Positions 55,007-64,000 of a stretch of 64,000 nucleotides of DNA are shown here, piece after piece. The position numbers and the translations under genes are program-made. Under the pieces are notes generated by a model. It did not search any database, was not told the DNA's origin, and was given only the letters and a program-made list of their open reading frames with translations. Position 1 is the stretch's first letter. Each line of letters starts with the position of its first letter. This stretch comes from Methylocella sp. GTDB lineage: Bacteria; Pseudomonadota; Alphaproteobacteria; Rhizobiales; Beijerinckiaceae. The stretch lies in contig JBBCGG010000001.1 of the NCBI GenBank assembly GCA_037200525.1, positions 4,022,501 to 4,086,500 on the forward strand. The letters are read 5' to 3'.

Positions 55007-55618
55007 TTAGGGCGCAACCGTGCCGCGGGCGCGGCCGCCGCTGACTTTGCACGAGCACCCAACACCGACATATGACGCATGGTAGAGTTCGCACGTCTTG
55101 ACGGGCGTCGCGCAATAATTGCCGATGCCTCCGGTCGCGACGCTGCGCCCTGTCGTCACAGGGGCCGCGACCGCGGCTGTTGAGTAAGCATATCCCGGAT
55201 ATCCGTAATTGTATCCGTATCCATATCCATAGGGATCGCCGTAGCCGAGGGCGTAATCGGGGTAGTCATAGCCCCAATCGCTGCCCAAGCCGTAGCCGAG
55301 GCCAAAGCCGAGCAGGCCCGCCCCCGCGACGCAGCCCCAGCAGCCACGGTTCCAGCCGCCCCGCCAGCCGCCGCCGTTCCAACCGGCCCCGCGCCAACCG
55401 CCGCCATGCCAGCCGCCTCCATGCCAGCCGCCGTTCCAGCCGCCGCCGTGGAAACCCGCCGAACGGAAGCCCCCGCCGTGGAAGCCGCCGCCATGGAAGC
55501 CGCCGCCGAATCCGCCTCCGTGGAAGCCGCCAAATCCCCCCCGCGCCGAAGCTGGACCGCTGGCAACAAGCGCGGCGCAGATCGCCGCAACACTCGCTAT
55601 TGCACCAAAGCGTCTCAT
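55007..55618 (-). CDS. glycine-rich exported protein with cysteine-rich C-terminus (copy 2)
   Basis: 203 residues, same plan as copy 1: signal peptide (MRRFGAIASVAAICAALVASGPASA), HGGGF and then WHGGGW/WNGGW repeats (about 28-90), hydrophobic segment CWGCVAGAGLLGFGLGYGLG, Tyr/Gly-rich GYGYGYNYGYPGYAY region, and a tail GNYCATPVKTCELYHASYVGVGCSCKV (span ends GNYC and SCKV). The repeat block is longer than in copy 1 and has Trp replacing Phe in its second half. AAAAGGAG precedes the ATG. The two genes clearly arose by duplication. Confidence 0.75.
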   Translation of the reverse strand: MRRFGAIASVAAICAALVASGPASARGGFGGFHGGGFGGGFHGGGFHGGGFRSAGFHGGGWNGGWHGGGWHGGGWRGAGWNGGGWRGGWNRGCWGCVAGAGLLGFGLGYGLGSDWGYDYPDYALGYGDPYGYGYGYNYGYPGYAYSTAAVAAPVTTGRSVATGGIGNYCATPVKTCELYHASYVGVGCSCKVSGGRARGTVAP

Positions 55619-55812
55619 CGCAGACTCCTTTTAGCGCCTATAGCTCAACGCAAGGCGCCCACAAGCCGCAACGCTCGATTATGGTCGATAGTTCCGCTGT
55701 TAAGTAATCGCCAACCCGCCGACGCGAGTTCAGGCGCTGGTTGGTTGCAATGAATAGCTAGAAGTCAATCGGCCCGTGTATAGCGGGCTCCGATCAAGGC
55801 TAGGTCGCGCCC

Positions 55813-57618
55813 TCAACTATCCATCTTCAGCGCGGCGATGAAGGCCTCCTGCGGAATCTCGACCTTGCCGAACTGGCGCATTTTTTTCTTACCGGCCTTC
55901 TGCCTTTCCAGCAGCTTGCGTTTGCGCGTCGCGTCACCGCCATAGCACTTTGCGGTGACATCCTTGCGCATGGCTTTCACCGTTTCGCGGGCGATAATCT
56001 TGCCGCCGATAGCCGCCTGAATCGGGATCTGGAACATATGCTGCGGGATCAGCTCTTTCAGCTTCTCCACCATGAGGCGGCCACGCATATCGGCGCGATC
56101 GCGGTGCACCAGCATCGACAGCGCGTCGACCGGCTCGGCGTTGACGAGAATCGACATTTTTACGAGATCGCCGGGACGATAATCCGTGACCGCATAGTCA
56201 AAGCTCGCATAGCCTTTGGAGATCGACTTCAGACGATCGTAGAAATCGAACACAACTTCGTTCAGCGGCAAATCGTAGACCGCCATCGCGCGTTTGCCGA
56301 CGTAGTTGAGATCGACTTGCGTCCCGCGCCGCTCCTGACAAAGCTTCAGCACCGCGCCGAGATAATCGTCGGGGGTTAGAATCGTCGCCCTGATCCAGGG
56401 CTCCTCAATGGTCTCGATCCTGGTCGGATCAGGCATATCCGCCGGATTGTGCAGTTCGAGGATTTCGCCGTCGCGCTGCACGATTCTATAGACGACGGAA
56501 GGAGCGGTCGCGATGAGATCGAGATTGAACTCGCGCTCCAGCCGCTCCTGAATGATCTCGAGATGCAACAGCCCAAGAAAGCCGCAGCGAAAGCCAAAGC
56601 CGAGCGCGGCCGAACTCTCCATTTCAAAAGAGAAGCTGGCGTCATTTAGCCGCAAGCGGCCCATGGCGGCGCGCAAATCCTCGAAGTCCGCGGCGTCGAC
56701 CGGGAACAATCCGCAGAAGACGACCGGCTGCGCCGGCTTGAACCCCGGCAACGCTTCGGCGCAGGGTTTGCGCTCATCGGTAATGGTGTCGCCGACGCGG
56801 GTATCGGCGACTTGCTTGATCTGGGCGGTGATAAAGCCGATTTCGCCGGGCCCAAGCTGCGCGACATCCTGCAACTTCGGCCGAAACACGCCGACATTGT
56901 CGATCTCGTAATGGGCGTCAGTGCCCATCATCTTGATTCTCTGGTGTTTTTTTATCGTGCCATCGATGATCCGCACCAGCACGACGACGCCAAGATAGGT
57001 GTCGTACCAAGAATCGACGAGAAGGGCTTTCAACGGCGCGCTCTCGTCGCCTTTGGGGGGCGGCAGACGGTTGACGATCGCCTCCAGCACGAGATCGATG
57101 CCGATTCCGGTTTTCGCCGAAATCAGCACGGCCTCGGAGGCGTCGAGCCCGATCACGTCTTCGATCTGCTGCTTGATCCGATCCGGCTCGGCGGCGGGCA
57201 GATCGATCTTGTTCAATACCGGCACGATCTCATGGCCGGCGTCGAGAGCGTGGTAGACATTGGCGAGGGTCTGCGCCTCGACTCCCTGACTGGCGTCGAC
57301 GACGAGCAAAGAACCCTCGCAGGCGGCGAGCGAACGCGACACCTCATAAGCAAAGTCAACGTGTCCAGGCGTATCCATCAGGTTCAGAATGTAGGTCTTG
57401 CCGTCCAGCGCCTTATATTCGAGACGGACGGTTTGCGCCTTGATGGTGATGCCGCGCTCGCGTTCGATGTCCATCGAATCGAGCACCTGTTCGACCATGT
57501 CGCGCGCCGCTACTGCCCCTGTTGTCTGGATCAGCCTGTCGGCCAGAGTCGATTTGCCATGGTCAATATGAGCGACAATCGAGAAATTGCGGATGTTGTC
57601 GAGAGAATGGGTTGCCAT
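55813..57618 (-). CDS. lepA: elongation factor 4 (LepA)
   Basis: Ribosome-associated GTPase that affects translation initiation and elongation under stress. About 601 residues. G1 motif [15 protein letters not shown] at residues about 14-28, G2/G3 [14 protein letters not shown] and DTPGHVDF, G4 NKIDLP, and the LepA C-terminal domain ending with [24 protein letters not shown] (abbreviated). ATG 57618 ([13 protein letters not shown]) matches the family; the frame is open to 57645. Downstream of xerC by 51 bases. Confidence 0.96.
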   Translation of the reverse strand: MATHSLDNIRNFSIVAHIDHGKSTLADRLIQTTGAVAARDMVEQVLDSMDIERERGITIKAQTVRLEYKALDGKTYILNLMDTPGHVDFAYEVSRSLAACEGSLLVVDASQGVEAQTLANVYHALDAGHEIVPVLNKIDLPAAEPDRIKQQIEDVIGLDASEAVLISAKTGIGIDLVLEAIVNRLPPPKGDESAPLKALLVDSWYDTYLGVVVLVRIIDGTIKKHQRIKMMGTDAHYEIDNVGVFRPKLQDVAQLGPGEIGFITAQIKQVADTRVGDTITDERKPCAEALPGFKPAQPVVFCGLFPVDAADFEDLRAAMGRLRLNDASFSFEMESSAALGFGFRCGFLGLLHLEIIQERLEREFNLDLIATAPSVVYRIVQRDGEILELHNPADMPDPTRIETIEEPWIRATILTPDDYLGAVLKLCQERRGTQVDLNYVGKRAMAVYDLPLNEVVFDFYDRLKSISKGYASFDYAVTDYRPGDLVKMSILVNAEPVDALSMLVHRDRADMRGRLMVEKLKELIPQHMFQIPIQAAIGGKIIARETVKAMRKDVTAKCYGGDATRKRKLLERQKAGKKKMRQFGKVEIPQEAFIAALKMDS

Positions 57619-57669
57619 GCCAGCGAGATAGCAGGCGCGGAGCATGAAGGAAAGGTGAACCGTTACGGA

Positions 57670-58653
57670 TCAACCCCCACGCGGATGCGCGGATCGATAA
57701 GCTTCGATCAAGCGGGCGCTGTCCACAGCCGTATAGATCTGCGTCGTGGACAGCGAGGCATGCCCCAAAAGCTCCTGGATTGTGCGCAGATCGCCGCCGC
57801 GTCCAAGCAGATGAGTGGCGAAGGAATGGCGCAGCGCGTGCGGCGTCGCGCTGTCCGGCAGGCCGAGCGCGCCGCGCAACCGCTCCACCGCGAGTTGGAT
57901 GATGCGCGGCGAGAGCGGACCGCCTTTCGCGCCGACGAATAAATGCCGTTCCGGCGGGAGAGTATAAGGACAGAGCGCGAGATAGGCCTCGATGCCTCGA
58001 CGCACCGGGGCGATGACCGGCACGGCGCGGGTCTTTTGTCCTTTTCCCGTCACGGTCAGGGCGTCCATCGCTCCCACCGGCGCCTCCGACCGTTTGATCG
58101 CCAGAGCCTCGGAAATGCGCAATCCGGCGCCATACAAAAGGCCAAGCACGGCGGCGTCGCGCGCCAAAATCCACGCGGGACGATTCTCGCCGGCGCGCGC
58201 GTCGGCGCTGACGACCTCCCGCGCGGATTCCGCGCTCAAGGGTTTTGGCAGCCGGCGCGCTGCTTTGGGCGCGCGCACACTGGAAAAAGCCGCGCTCTTG
58301 GCTTTCCCATTCCGCTCGAGATAACGCATGAAGGAGCGCAGTCCTGCGAGCTGGCGCAGCAGCGAGCGGCTGCCCGCGCCTCCGGCCCGGCGCGCCGCCA
58401 TGAAAGCGCGAAGGTCGGCCGGCGCGAGTTCCTGAAGCGTCGTCAGCGATGGAGGGCCGCCGAAGTGAATGGCCGCAAAAGCGAGGAACTGGCGGAGGTC
58501 GCGCGCGTAAGATTCCAGAGTATGCGACGCGACGCGACGCTCGCCGGACAAATGCCCGACCCAGGCGCTGGCGAGCGTTGCAAGCTCGGGGTCAGCCGCA
58601 GCGAATAACGGGAGCGGGGTCGGCGCATGGCCATCGGGATTTAAGCGGAGCAT
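57670..58653 (-). CDS. xerC: tyrosine recombinase XerC
   Basis: Site-specific recombinase that resolves chromosome dimers at dif with XerD. 327 residues. Catalytic residues are seen as Arg in YGAGLRISEAL, Lys near TGKGQKTR, His-x-x-Arg in PHALRHSFATHLL, His in ELLGHASLSTTQIYT, with the nucleophilic Tyr in the same motif. The setting (lepA neighbour, no mobile-element genes or attachment-site duplication) indicates the housekeeping enzyme rather than an integrase. Confidence 0.92.
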   Translation of the reverse strand: MLRLNPDGHAPTPLPLFAAADPELATLASAWVGHLSGERRVASHTLESYARDLRQFLAFAAIHFGGPPSLTTLQELAPADLRAFMAARRAGGAGSRSLLRQLAGLRSFMRYLERNGKAKSAAFSSVRAPKAARRLPKPLSAESAREVVSADARAGENRPAWILARDAAVLGLLYGAGLRISEALAIKRSEAPVGAMDALTVTGKGQKTRAVPVIAPVRRGIEAYLALCPYTLPPERHLFVGAKGGPLSPRIIQLAVERLRGALGLPDSATPHALRHSFATHLLGRGGDLRTIQELLGHASLSTTQIYTAVDSARLIEAYRSAHPRGG

Positions 58654-58703
58654 TGGGTTACTCTCGCGCCGGCCGCCTTAACAACTCATTGCTGGACCGA
58701 AAA

Positions 58704-59057
58704 TCAATGCCCGAGCGGCCTTGACCTCGCGCCTCCGGCCCCTGCCTTCACCTCCGCCACGGCGGCGGCGAGAAATTCTTCCATCTTGCGGCGAATCTGA
58801 TGGTCCGATTGCGAAACCCCCGCCTGCTCCAAGTCGGAGCGGATTCTTGCGAAGATCTTGTCCTCGCCGCCTTCCTCGACATCTGCGGCGACAAGCGATG
58901 CCGCGTAAGCCTCAGCCTCGGCTGCGGCCTTGCCAAGCTTTTCGGCGGCCCAAAGCCCAAGCAACTTGTTGCGCCGTACGAGGGCCCTGAACCGGAGTTC
59001 GTGGTCGTGCGCAAGCTTCGCTTCGAAAGCCTGTTCGCGCTTGTCGAAAGTAGTCAT
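58704..59057 (-). CDS. DUF1476 / ATP synthase zeta-type inhibitor protein
   Basis: 117-residue alphaproteobacterial protein. MTTFDKREQAFEAKLAHDHELRFRALVRRNKLLGLWAA is the DUF1476 signature (span ends MTTFDKREQ and GLWAA). Relatives (the zeta subunit of Paracoccus) bind F1 and stop ATP hydrolysis. Mostly helical. ATG 59057 has GGGGAG upstream. Confidence 0.93.
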   Translation of the reverse strand: MTTFDKREQAFEAKLAHDHELRFRALVRRNKLLGLWAAEKLGKAAAEAEAYAASLVAADVEEGGEDKIFARIRSDLEQAGVSQSDHQIRRKMEEFLAAAVAEVKAGAGGARSRPLGH

Positions 59058-59465
59058 TAGGCTCCCCATCAAGAAGGATCTAAATTCCAGCGTTCGGTTG
59101 AGCGAATCATCCTAACAGGGTTTCCTAAAAAGGACATTGTTGGGCGCCAAATTGAAGATATCGGGGGCGTATTGAGAGCTCGATTTCTTCTCTGTATTTG
59201 GCGATTGATCTCTGCTAGAACGCCGAAGTTGCTCGTATGTGAGGGAATCAATTCCAGCGTTCTCAATGCGTTGTCCCAGCCTTGCGTGAAATTTCGCATT
59301 TCGATGGGTCTTTCGGCCGCGTTGTCTCCGGGACCGAAAAAGGCTTAAGACCTCGCGAAACTGCGCAATGACTCGACGCCTACCCTACGCCTGCCCCGAC
59401 TGAACAGCGCACTATACTTAGCTGTTCGGACTAGGCTAGGTCGTTCACAGGAGCCACACCCCCCT
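59058..59465. other. intergenic region between DUF1476 gene and purC, with a 13-base direct repeat
   Basis: About 400 bases of divergent promoter region. AATTCCAGCGTTC occurs at 59083-59095 and again at 59250-59262. A 76-codon minus-strand frame (59069-59299) is open but resembles nothing I know and runs through both repeats. AGGAG lies about 12 bases before the purC ATG at 59466. Confidence 0.5.
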
Positions 59466-60260
59466 ATGGATCCTCTCAAGCCACGGTTAATCCCAATGAA
59501 TCGCCGCCGGCGCATCTATGAAGGCAAGGCAAAAGTCCTCTATGAAGGGCCAGAACCCGGTACGCTCATCCAGCACTTTAAGGACGACGCAACCGCTTTT
59601 AACGCCAAGAAGCATGAGGTCATTGATGGCAAGGGGGTTCTGAACAATCGGATCTCCGAGTTCATCTTCCAGAACCTCAATGACATCGGCGTGCCGACGC
59701 ATTTCATCCGGCGTCTCAACATGCGCGAGCAATTGATTCGAGAAGTGGAGATCGTGCCGCTCGAAGTGGTCGTGCGCAACGTCGCCGCCGGCTCTCTCTC
59801 GACCCGCCTCGGCATCGAGGAAGGCACCCAGCTGCCGCGCTCCATCATCGAGTTCTATTATAAAAACGACGAACTTAACGACCCGATGGTGTCGGAAGAG
59901 CATATCACCGCTTTCGGCTGGGCCAGCCCGCAAGAAATCGACGACATCATGGCCCTCGCCATCAGGGTCAATGATTTCCTCTCCGGTCTGTTCCTCGGCG
60001 TCGGAATCCGCCTCGTTGATTTCAAGATGGAGTGCGGCCGCCTCTGGGAAGGCGACATGATGCGCATCGCCGTAGCCGACGAGATTTCGCCGGATTCATG
60101 CCGCCTTTGGGACATCAAGTCGAACGACAAGCTCGACAAGGATCGTTTCCGCCGCGATCTCGGCGGCCTCGTCGAGGCCTATACCGAAGTCGCGCGGCGT
60201 CTTGGCATTCTCCAGGAAAACGAGCAGCCGCGCGGAAGCGGGCCAAAGCTGGTTCAGTAG
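59466..60260 (+). CDS. purC: phosphoribosylaminoimidazole-succinocarboxamide synthase
   Basis: Joins aspartate to CAIR in purine synthesis. 264 residues from ATG 59466, or 254 from ATG 59496 ([18 protein letters not shown]), the usual length in Rhizobiales. AGGAG is present only for the first. Family stretches: [26 protein letters not shown] (abbreviated), [20 protein letters not shown] and VDFKMECGR. It heads the purC-purS-purQ-purL series but is separated from purS by 255 bases with two hairpins. Confidence 0.95.
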   Translation: MDPLKPRLIPMNRRRRIYEGKAKVLYEGPEPGTLIQHFKDDATAFNAKKHEVIDGKGVLNNRISEFIFQNLNDIGVPTHFIRRLNMREQLIREVEIVPLEVVVRNVAAGSLSTRLGIEEGTQLPRSIIEFYYKNDELNDPMVSEEHITAFGWASPQEIDDIMALAIRVNDFLSGLFLGVGIRLVDFKMECGRLWEGDMMRIAVADEISPDSCRLWDIKSNDKLDKDRFRRDLGGLVEAYTEVARRLGILQENEQPRGSGPKLVQ

Positions 60261-60410
60261 GAATCTGGCCGGCCCCGCAAAAGCGGAGCCGACTGCAACG
60301 CTTTGGCGAAGGAATTCAAAGCCCTTTTGCGAGAGCGGTCTCTTGCGAAAGCGCCATTGGCGGGGCGCCGCGCACGACTTCTGGGTGCGGCGTTCACAAC
60401 CGAAGGGCGA

Positions 60411-60467
60411 GATTTGCGATGAACCGCAAATCGAACTATGCGGAGGCTCAGGCCTCCGTTTTCTTTT
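60411..60467 (+). terminator. tandem hairpins with T-rich tail in the purC-purS gap
   Basis: First stem GATTTGCG-ATGAAC-CGCAAATC (60411-60432). Second stem CGGAGGC-TCAG-GCCTCCG (60441-60458) is followed at once by TTTTCTTTT, an excellent intrinsic terminator. Its position inside a purine operon, 49 bases before purS, suits an attenuator or the 3' end of a small RNA. Confidence 0.75.
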
Positions 60468-60515
60468 GAAGGATTTTGTCGCGATGCCTTGGCGAATCAA
60501 CCGGACGCGCACGCA

Positions 60516-60755
60516 ATGAAAGCCCGCGTCGTCGTCACTCTCAGAAATGGAATCCTCGATCCGCAGGGCAAAGCCATTGAAGGCGCGCTTAAGTCGCTCC
60601 ATATCAGCGGGGTCGAGAGCGTGCGGCAAGGCAAGATTTTCGACATCGAGCTCGCATCGGACAATCGCGGAGCCGCGGAAAGTCTGCTTCGCGAGGCCTG
60701 TGAAAGGCTTCTTGCCAATCAGGTCGTCGAGGATTTCCGGGTGGAGATTCTCTGA
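60516..60755 (+). CDS. purS: phosphoribosylformylglycinamidine synthase subunit PurS
   Basis: 79-residue small subunit that bridges PurQ and PurL in FGAM synthetase. MKARVVVTLRNGILDPQGKAIEGALKSL is the family N-terminus (quoted in part as RNGILDPQGKAIEGAL), and VRQGKIFDIEL follows. ATG 60516; the frame is open further upstream through the terminator, which is not coding. Followed by purQ after about 70 bases. Confidence 0.95.
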   Translation: MKARVVVTLRNGILDPQGKAIEGALKSLHISGVESVRQGKIFDIELASDNRGAAESLLREACERLLANQVVEDFRVEIL

Positions 60756-60824
60756 ACAACGCTTCGCCGTCTCGCGAGGCGGCAGTTGGCTCCAAAAAAG
60801 GTCCAAAAGGAGTTCATCGACGCA

Positions 60825-61571
60825 ATGAACGCCGCGATTGTTCTATTTCCCGGCTCCAATCGCGAGGGCGATGTTTTTCGCGCTCTTTCAGCCTATGGCG
60901 AACCGTCAATAGTCTGGCACGGCGAGACCGAGCTGCCGCTGCGGACCGACCTCGTCGTGCTTCCCGGCGGATTTTCCTATGGCGATTATCTGCGCTGCGG
61001 CTCGATTGCGGCGCGTTCGCCAATCATGGCGGCGGTCCGCGCACATGCCGCCCGGGGCGGCTTGGTCATCGGCATTTGCAACGGATTTCAGATCCTCGTC
61101 GAATGCGGACTGCTGCCCGGCATACTGATGCGCAATGCGCAGCTGCGTTTCATTTGCCGCATGCAGCACATAAGGGTTGAGCGCTCCGATACGGCCTTCA
61201 CCGCCAATTATCGCCAAGGCCAGGCGGTCAAGGTCGCCATCGCCCATGGCGAGGGCAATTACACGGCCGACGCTGAGACCATTGCTCGCCTCGAAGGCGA
61301 TGGCCGCGTCGCCTTCCGCTATTGCGACGCCCACGGCAAGCTCAACCGAACCGCCAATCCAAACGGCTCAACCAACGCTATCGCCGGAATCTACTCGGAA
61401 GAGTTCAATGTGCTGGGCCTGATGCCGCACGCCGAAAACCTGATCGATCCGCTGGTCGGCGGCATCGACGGACGCGGCCTGTTCAAAAGCTTGGCCGAAT
61501 TCACCGCCGCGCCGCCTCAAGCCGCATCAGCGCCGGCCGGCCGACTTGTTCCGGCGTCCGGCGCCGTTTAA
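60825..61571 (+). CDS. purQ: phosphoribosylformylglycinamidine synthase subunit PurQ (glutaminase)
   Basis: Class I glutamine amidotransferase subunit that releases ammonia for PurL. About 248 residues. N-terminus AAIVLFPGSNREGD, nucleophile Cys in IGICNGFQILVECGLLP, and the His/Glu of the triad in GLMPHAEN. The frame is open to 60786, but ATG 60825 matches the family; AAAAGGAG is 12 bases upstream. The final 25 residues are alanine-rich and family-variable. Confidence 0.95.
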   Translation: MNAAIVLFPGSNREGDVFRALSAYGEPSIVWHGETELPLRTDLVVLPGGFSYGDYLRCGSIAARSPIMAAVRAHAARGGLVIGICNGFQILVECGLLPGILMRNAQLRFICRMQHIRVERSDTAFTANYRQGQAVKVAIAHGEGNYTADAETIARLEGDGRVAFRYCDAHGKLNRTANPNGSTNAIAGIYSEEFNVLGLMPHAENLIDPLVGGIDGRGLFKSLAEFTAAPPQAASAPAGRLVPASGAV

Positions 61572-61668
61572 GCAGGCGCCTCCGTAATTACCAGAATCTC
61601 GTGCACTCACCTCTCCGCCAACCTCTGGCGCCCTCTCTTCCGGAATTTTGGGATATAAAAAGCGGCAC

Positions 61669-63882
61669 ATGTCGAGCCAGACCGAAGAACCCGCCATCAC
61701 CCCCGAACTCGTCGCAGCTCATGGCCTGAAGCCGGACGAGTATGAAAAAATCCTCGCTCTGATCGGACGGGTTCCAACCTTCACGGAGCTCGGCATTTTT
61801 TCGGCCATGTGGAACGAGCATTGTTCCTATAAATCGTCGCGGTTGCATTTGCGCGGGCTGCCGACCAAAGCGCCCTGGGTGATTCAAGGACCGGGCGAAA
61901 ACGCCGGCGTCATCGACATCGGAGATGGAGACGCCTGCGTCTTCAAGATGGAAAGCCACAACCATCCCTCCTACATCGAGCCGTTTCAGGGCGCGGCTAC
62001 CGGCGTCGGCGGCATTTTACGCGATGTCTTCACTATGGGCGCGCGTCCGGTCGCTTGTCTCAATCTGCTCCGCTTCGGCGCTCCCGAGCATCCGCGCACG
62101 CGGCATCTTGTCGCTGGCGTTGTCGCCGGCATCGGGGGTTACGGCAATAGTTTTGGCGTTCCGACCGTTGGCGGCGCGACGGCGTTCCATACGCGCTACG
62201 ATGGCAATATTCTCGTCAACGCCATGGCGGTCGGCATCGCCCGCGCGGATGAGATCTTCTATGCGAAGGCGACCGGAATCGGCAATCCGATCGTCTATCT
62301 CGGCTCAAAGACGGGGCGCGACGGCATACACGGCGCGACCATGGCCTCGGCCTCCTTCGAGGAGGATGCCGAGACCAAACGCCCGACGGTGCAGGTGGGC
62401 GATCCATTCACCGAAAAGCTGTTGCTCGAAGCCTGCCTCGAACTGATGCGCACCGGCGCCGTCATCGCAATTCAGGATATGGGCGCGGCAGGATTGACCT
62501 CCTCGGCGGTTGAGATGGGAGCCAAAGGCGATCTTGGCGTCGAGCTCGATCTTGACGCCGTGCCCTGTCGCGAGACCGGCATGAGCGCCTATGAGATGCT
62601 GCTTTCGGAAAGCCAGGAGCGCATGTTGATGGTGCTCGACCCCGCCAAGGAGGCGGAGGCCAAAGCGGTTTTCGTCAAATGGGGGCTCGATTTCGCAATT
62701 ATCGGCAAGACGACGGATACGTTGCGATTTGTCGTCAAACACGGCGGCGCGATCAAAGCCGATCTGCCGATCAAGCAGCTTGGCGACGCCGCCCCGCTCT
62801 ATGATCGCCCGCATGTAGCGCCGCCGAAACGGCCGCGGCTCAATGCGGCGGAAATCTTGGCGCCTATCTCCAACGCCGAAGCCCTGTTGCGCCTGATGGC
62901 CGCTCCGGACCTTTGCTCGAAACGTTGGATTTACGAGCAATATGATCATCTCATTCTCGGCAATAGCGTGCAGACGCCGGGCGGCGACGCGGCCGTGATC
63001 CGCATTGGCGAGGGCCCCAAAGGCTTGGCGCTGACAACGGACGTGACCCCACGCTATTGCGAGGCCGACCCTTATGAAGGCGGCAAGCAGGCGGTGGCCG
63101 AAGCCTGGCGCAATCTCACCGCCGTCGGGGCGATCCCGCGCGCGGTGACGGATAATCTCAACTTCGGCAATCCGGAAAAGCCCGAGATCATGGGCCAGTT
63201 CGTCGGTTGCCTCAATGGCGTTGGCGATGCCTGCCGCGCGCTCGACTTCCCGATCGTCTCCGGCAATGTCTCGCTCTATAATGAGAGTAGTGGGCGGGCC
63301 ATTCTGCCCACTCCCTCGATCGGCGGCGTTGGCCTTGTAGAAGAGGTGAGCCGGACTGCGACGATTTCATTCAAGCAGCCGGACGACAAAATTCTGGTTG
63401 TCGGCCCAACAGAGGGATGGCTCGGCCAATCGCTCTATTTGCGCGAGATTTGCGGGCGCGAGGAAGGCGCCCCGCCTCCCGTCGATCTGGCGTTGGAAAA
63501 GCGCAGCGGCGATTTCGTGCGCGGGCTCATCGCCGAGGGAGCGGTAAGCGCCGTGCATGATGTTTCGGACGGCGGCCTCGTCGTGGCGCTCGCCGAGATG
63601 GCGATGGCAGGCGGAATTGGCGCAACCGTCGTGGCCCCCGCATCGTTGCCCGCGCACGCCTTCTGGTTTGGCGAAGATCAGGCGCGCTATATCGTCACTG
63701 CGGCTCCGGTAAAGGCTGAAGCGATTCGGGTTGCGGCGCAGGCCGCCGGCGTCGTCTGCGAAATCATCGGCGTGACGGGAGGGGCGACATTGACCCTAAA
63801 CGGCGAGGCCGCCATACTGTTGAGCGACTTGGTCGGCAACCACGAAGAGTGGTTGCCTGATTATATGGCCGGTGCAATATAA
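61669..63882 (+). CDS. purL: phosphoribosylformylglycinamidine synthase subunit PurL
   Basis: Synthetase subunit making FGAM from FGAR, ATP and ammonia. About 737 residues, the small PurL of the PurSQL type. Stretches include [38 protein letters not shown] (abbreviated), [21 protein letters not shown] and [20 protein letters not shown] 61669 is the homologous start. Followed by a bolA-type gene. Confidence 0.96.
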   Translation: MSSQTEEPAITPELVAAHGLKPDEYEKILALIGRVPTFTELGIFSAMWNEHCSYKSSRLHLRGLPTKAPWVIQGPGENAGVIDIGDGDACVFKMESHNHPSYIEPFQGAATGVGGILRDVFTMGARPVACLNLLRFGAPEHPRTRHLVAGVVAGIGGYGNSFGVPTVGGATAFHTRYDGNILVNAMAVGIARADEIFYAKATGIGNPIVYLGSKTGRDGIHGATMASASFEEDAETKRPTVQVGDPFTEKLLLEACLELMRTGAVIAIQDMGAAGLTSSAVEMGAKGDLGVELDLDAVPCRETGMSAYEMLLSESQERMLMVLDPAKEAEAKAVFVKWGLDFAIIGKTTDTLRFVVKHGGAIKADLPIKQLGDAAPLYDRPHVAPPKRPRLNAAEILAPISNAEALLRLMAAPDLCSKRWIYEQYDHLILGNSVQTPGGDAAVIRIGEGPKGLALTTDVTPRYCEADPYEGGKQAVAEAWRNLTAVGAIPRAVTDNLNFGNPEKPEIMGQFVGCLNGVGDACRALDFPIVSGNVSLYNESSGRAILPTPSIGGVGLVEEVSRTATISFKQPDDKILVVGPTEGWLGQSLYLREICGREEGAPPPVDLALEKRSGDFVRGLIAEGAVSAVHDVSDGGLVVALAEMAMAGGIGATVVAPASLPAHAFWFGEDQARYIVTAAPVKAEAIRVAAQAAGVVCEIIGVTGGATLTLNGEAAILLSDLVGNHEEWLPDYMAGAI

Positions 63883-63924
63883 AGGGCGTGCGGCGCTATT
63901 GCTCTGCCGCAACGAGGACGAATA

Positions 63925-64000
63925 ATGGCGATGGAACCATCCGAAATCGAGAAGCTCATCAAGGCCGGCATCCCGGACGCCAAGGTCGAGCTGACCGATC
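63925..64000 (+). CDS. BolA-family protein, truncated by window end
   Basis: First 25 codons: MAMEPSEIEKLIKAGIPDAKVELTD, the N-terminal helix and first strand of the BolA fold. BolA proteins partner with monothiol glutaredoxins in iron-sulfur handling, and purL-bolA-grxD is the usual order in Rhizobiales, so grxD is expected next. GAGGA precedes the ATG. Confidence 0.8.
   Translation, partial: MAMEPSEIEKLIKAGIPDAKVELTD

Noticed and set aside
57670-58653. XerC-type recombinase as an integrase of a mobile element
   Set aside because: Housekeeping neighbours, no excisionase, no flanking direct repeats or tRNA gene, and normal XerC length.
59069-59299. 76-codon minus-strand gene upstream of the DUF1476 gene
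   Set aside because: No ribosome binding site, no recognisable family, and it runs through both copies of the direct repeat. More likely chance.
1-64000. CRISPR array, insertion sequence or toxin-antitoxin pair
   Set aside because: No regularly spaced repeats, transposase motifs or recognisable toxin-antitoxin pairs on either strand.

Overview
The window is a GC-rich chromosomal segment of an alphaproteobacterium, most likely of the order Hyphomicrobiales (Rhizobiales). I infer this from lineage-typical genes: an NDUFA12-type complex I subunit, the DUF1476 ATPase-inhibitor protein, a C4-pathway 5-aminolevulinate synthase, a Tim44-like protein, homospermidine synthase, a PleC/DivJ-like kinase, and the lgt-midA-pgeF and purS-purQ-purL-bolA gene orders. 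A complete pqqABCDE operon suggests quinoprotein-based oxidation, as in methylotrophs such as Beijerinckiaceae or Methylocystaceae. That family-level placement is inference. There are about 57 protein genes and no rRNA, tRNA, CRISPR array, insertion sequence or complete prophage.

Layout. 0-14.3 kb: pepN, a frameshifted O-methyltransferase, a PAS sensor kinase, glnE, a two-component pair, a DegP-type protease, a DUF2155 protein and the NDUFA12 homologue. 14.5-18.5 kb: vitamin B12-dependent ribonucleotide reductase behind a near-perfect NrdR-box-like palindrome, then a small conserved-looking protein and a strong hairpin. 18.7-22.5 kb: an AbrB-type membrane protein and a YecD-like hydrolase diverge from a TetR regulator whose promoter region carries two matching palindromes; an NlpC/P60 hydrolase and a small exported protein follow. 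22.6-27.7 kb: def-fmt-truA converging on lgt-midA-pgeF. 27.9-34.6 kb: ubiK-like, ybjN-like, proC, a second TetR-type regulator, fxsA, a Tim44-like gene, mltA, an Smr protein and a zincin. 34.7-36.2 kb: a small islet with an S24-type repressor, a 95-residue unknown protein and an open frame that runs into leuD. 37.0-40.2 kb: pqqABCDE. 40.4-47.5 kb: a fused indolepyruvate oxidoreductase, then ornithine decarboxylase, a GNAT protein and homospermidine synthase, a putrescine-to-homospermidine route. 47.5-48.2 kb: a 731-base gap that looks like a structured leader of the decarboxylase. 48.2-53.8 kb: opgG/D-like, GNAT, creatininase-like, adenosine kinase, hemA. 54.3-55.6 kb: two tandem glycine-rich exported paralogues. 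55.8-59.1 kb: lepA, xerC, DUF1476. 59.5-64.0 kb: purC, purS, purQ, purL and the start of a bolA gene.

Most genes are housekeeping. The least explained pieces are the S24 islet with a motif shared between its two promoter regions, the paired operators of the TetR/hydrolase/AbrB module, the ornithine decarboxylase leader, the tandem glycine-rich proteins with a shared four-cysteine C-terminus, and the hairpin-rich purC-purS gap.
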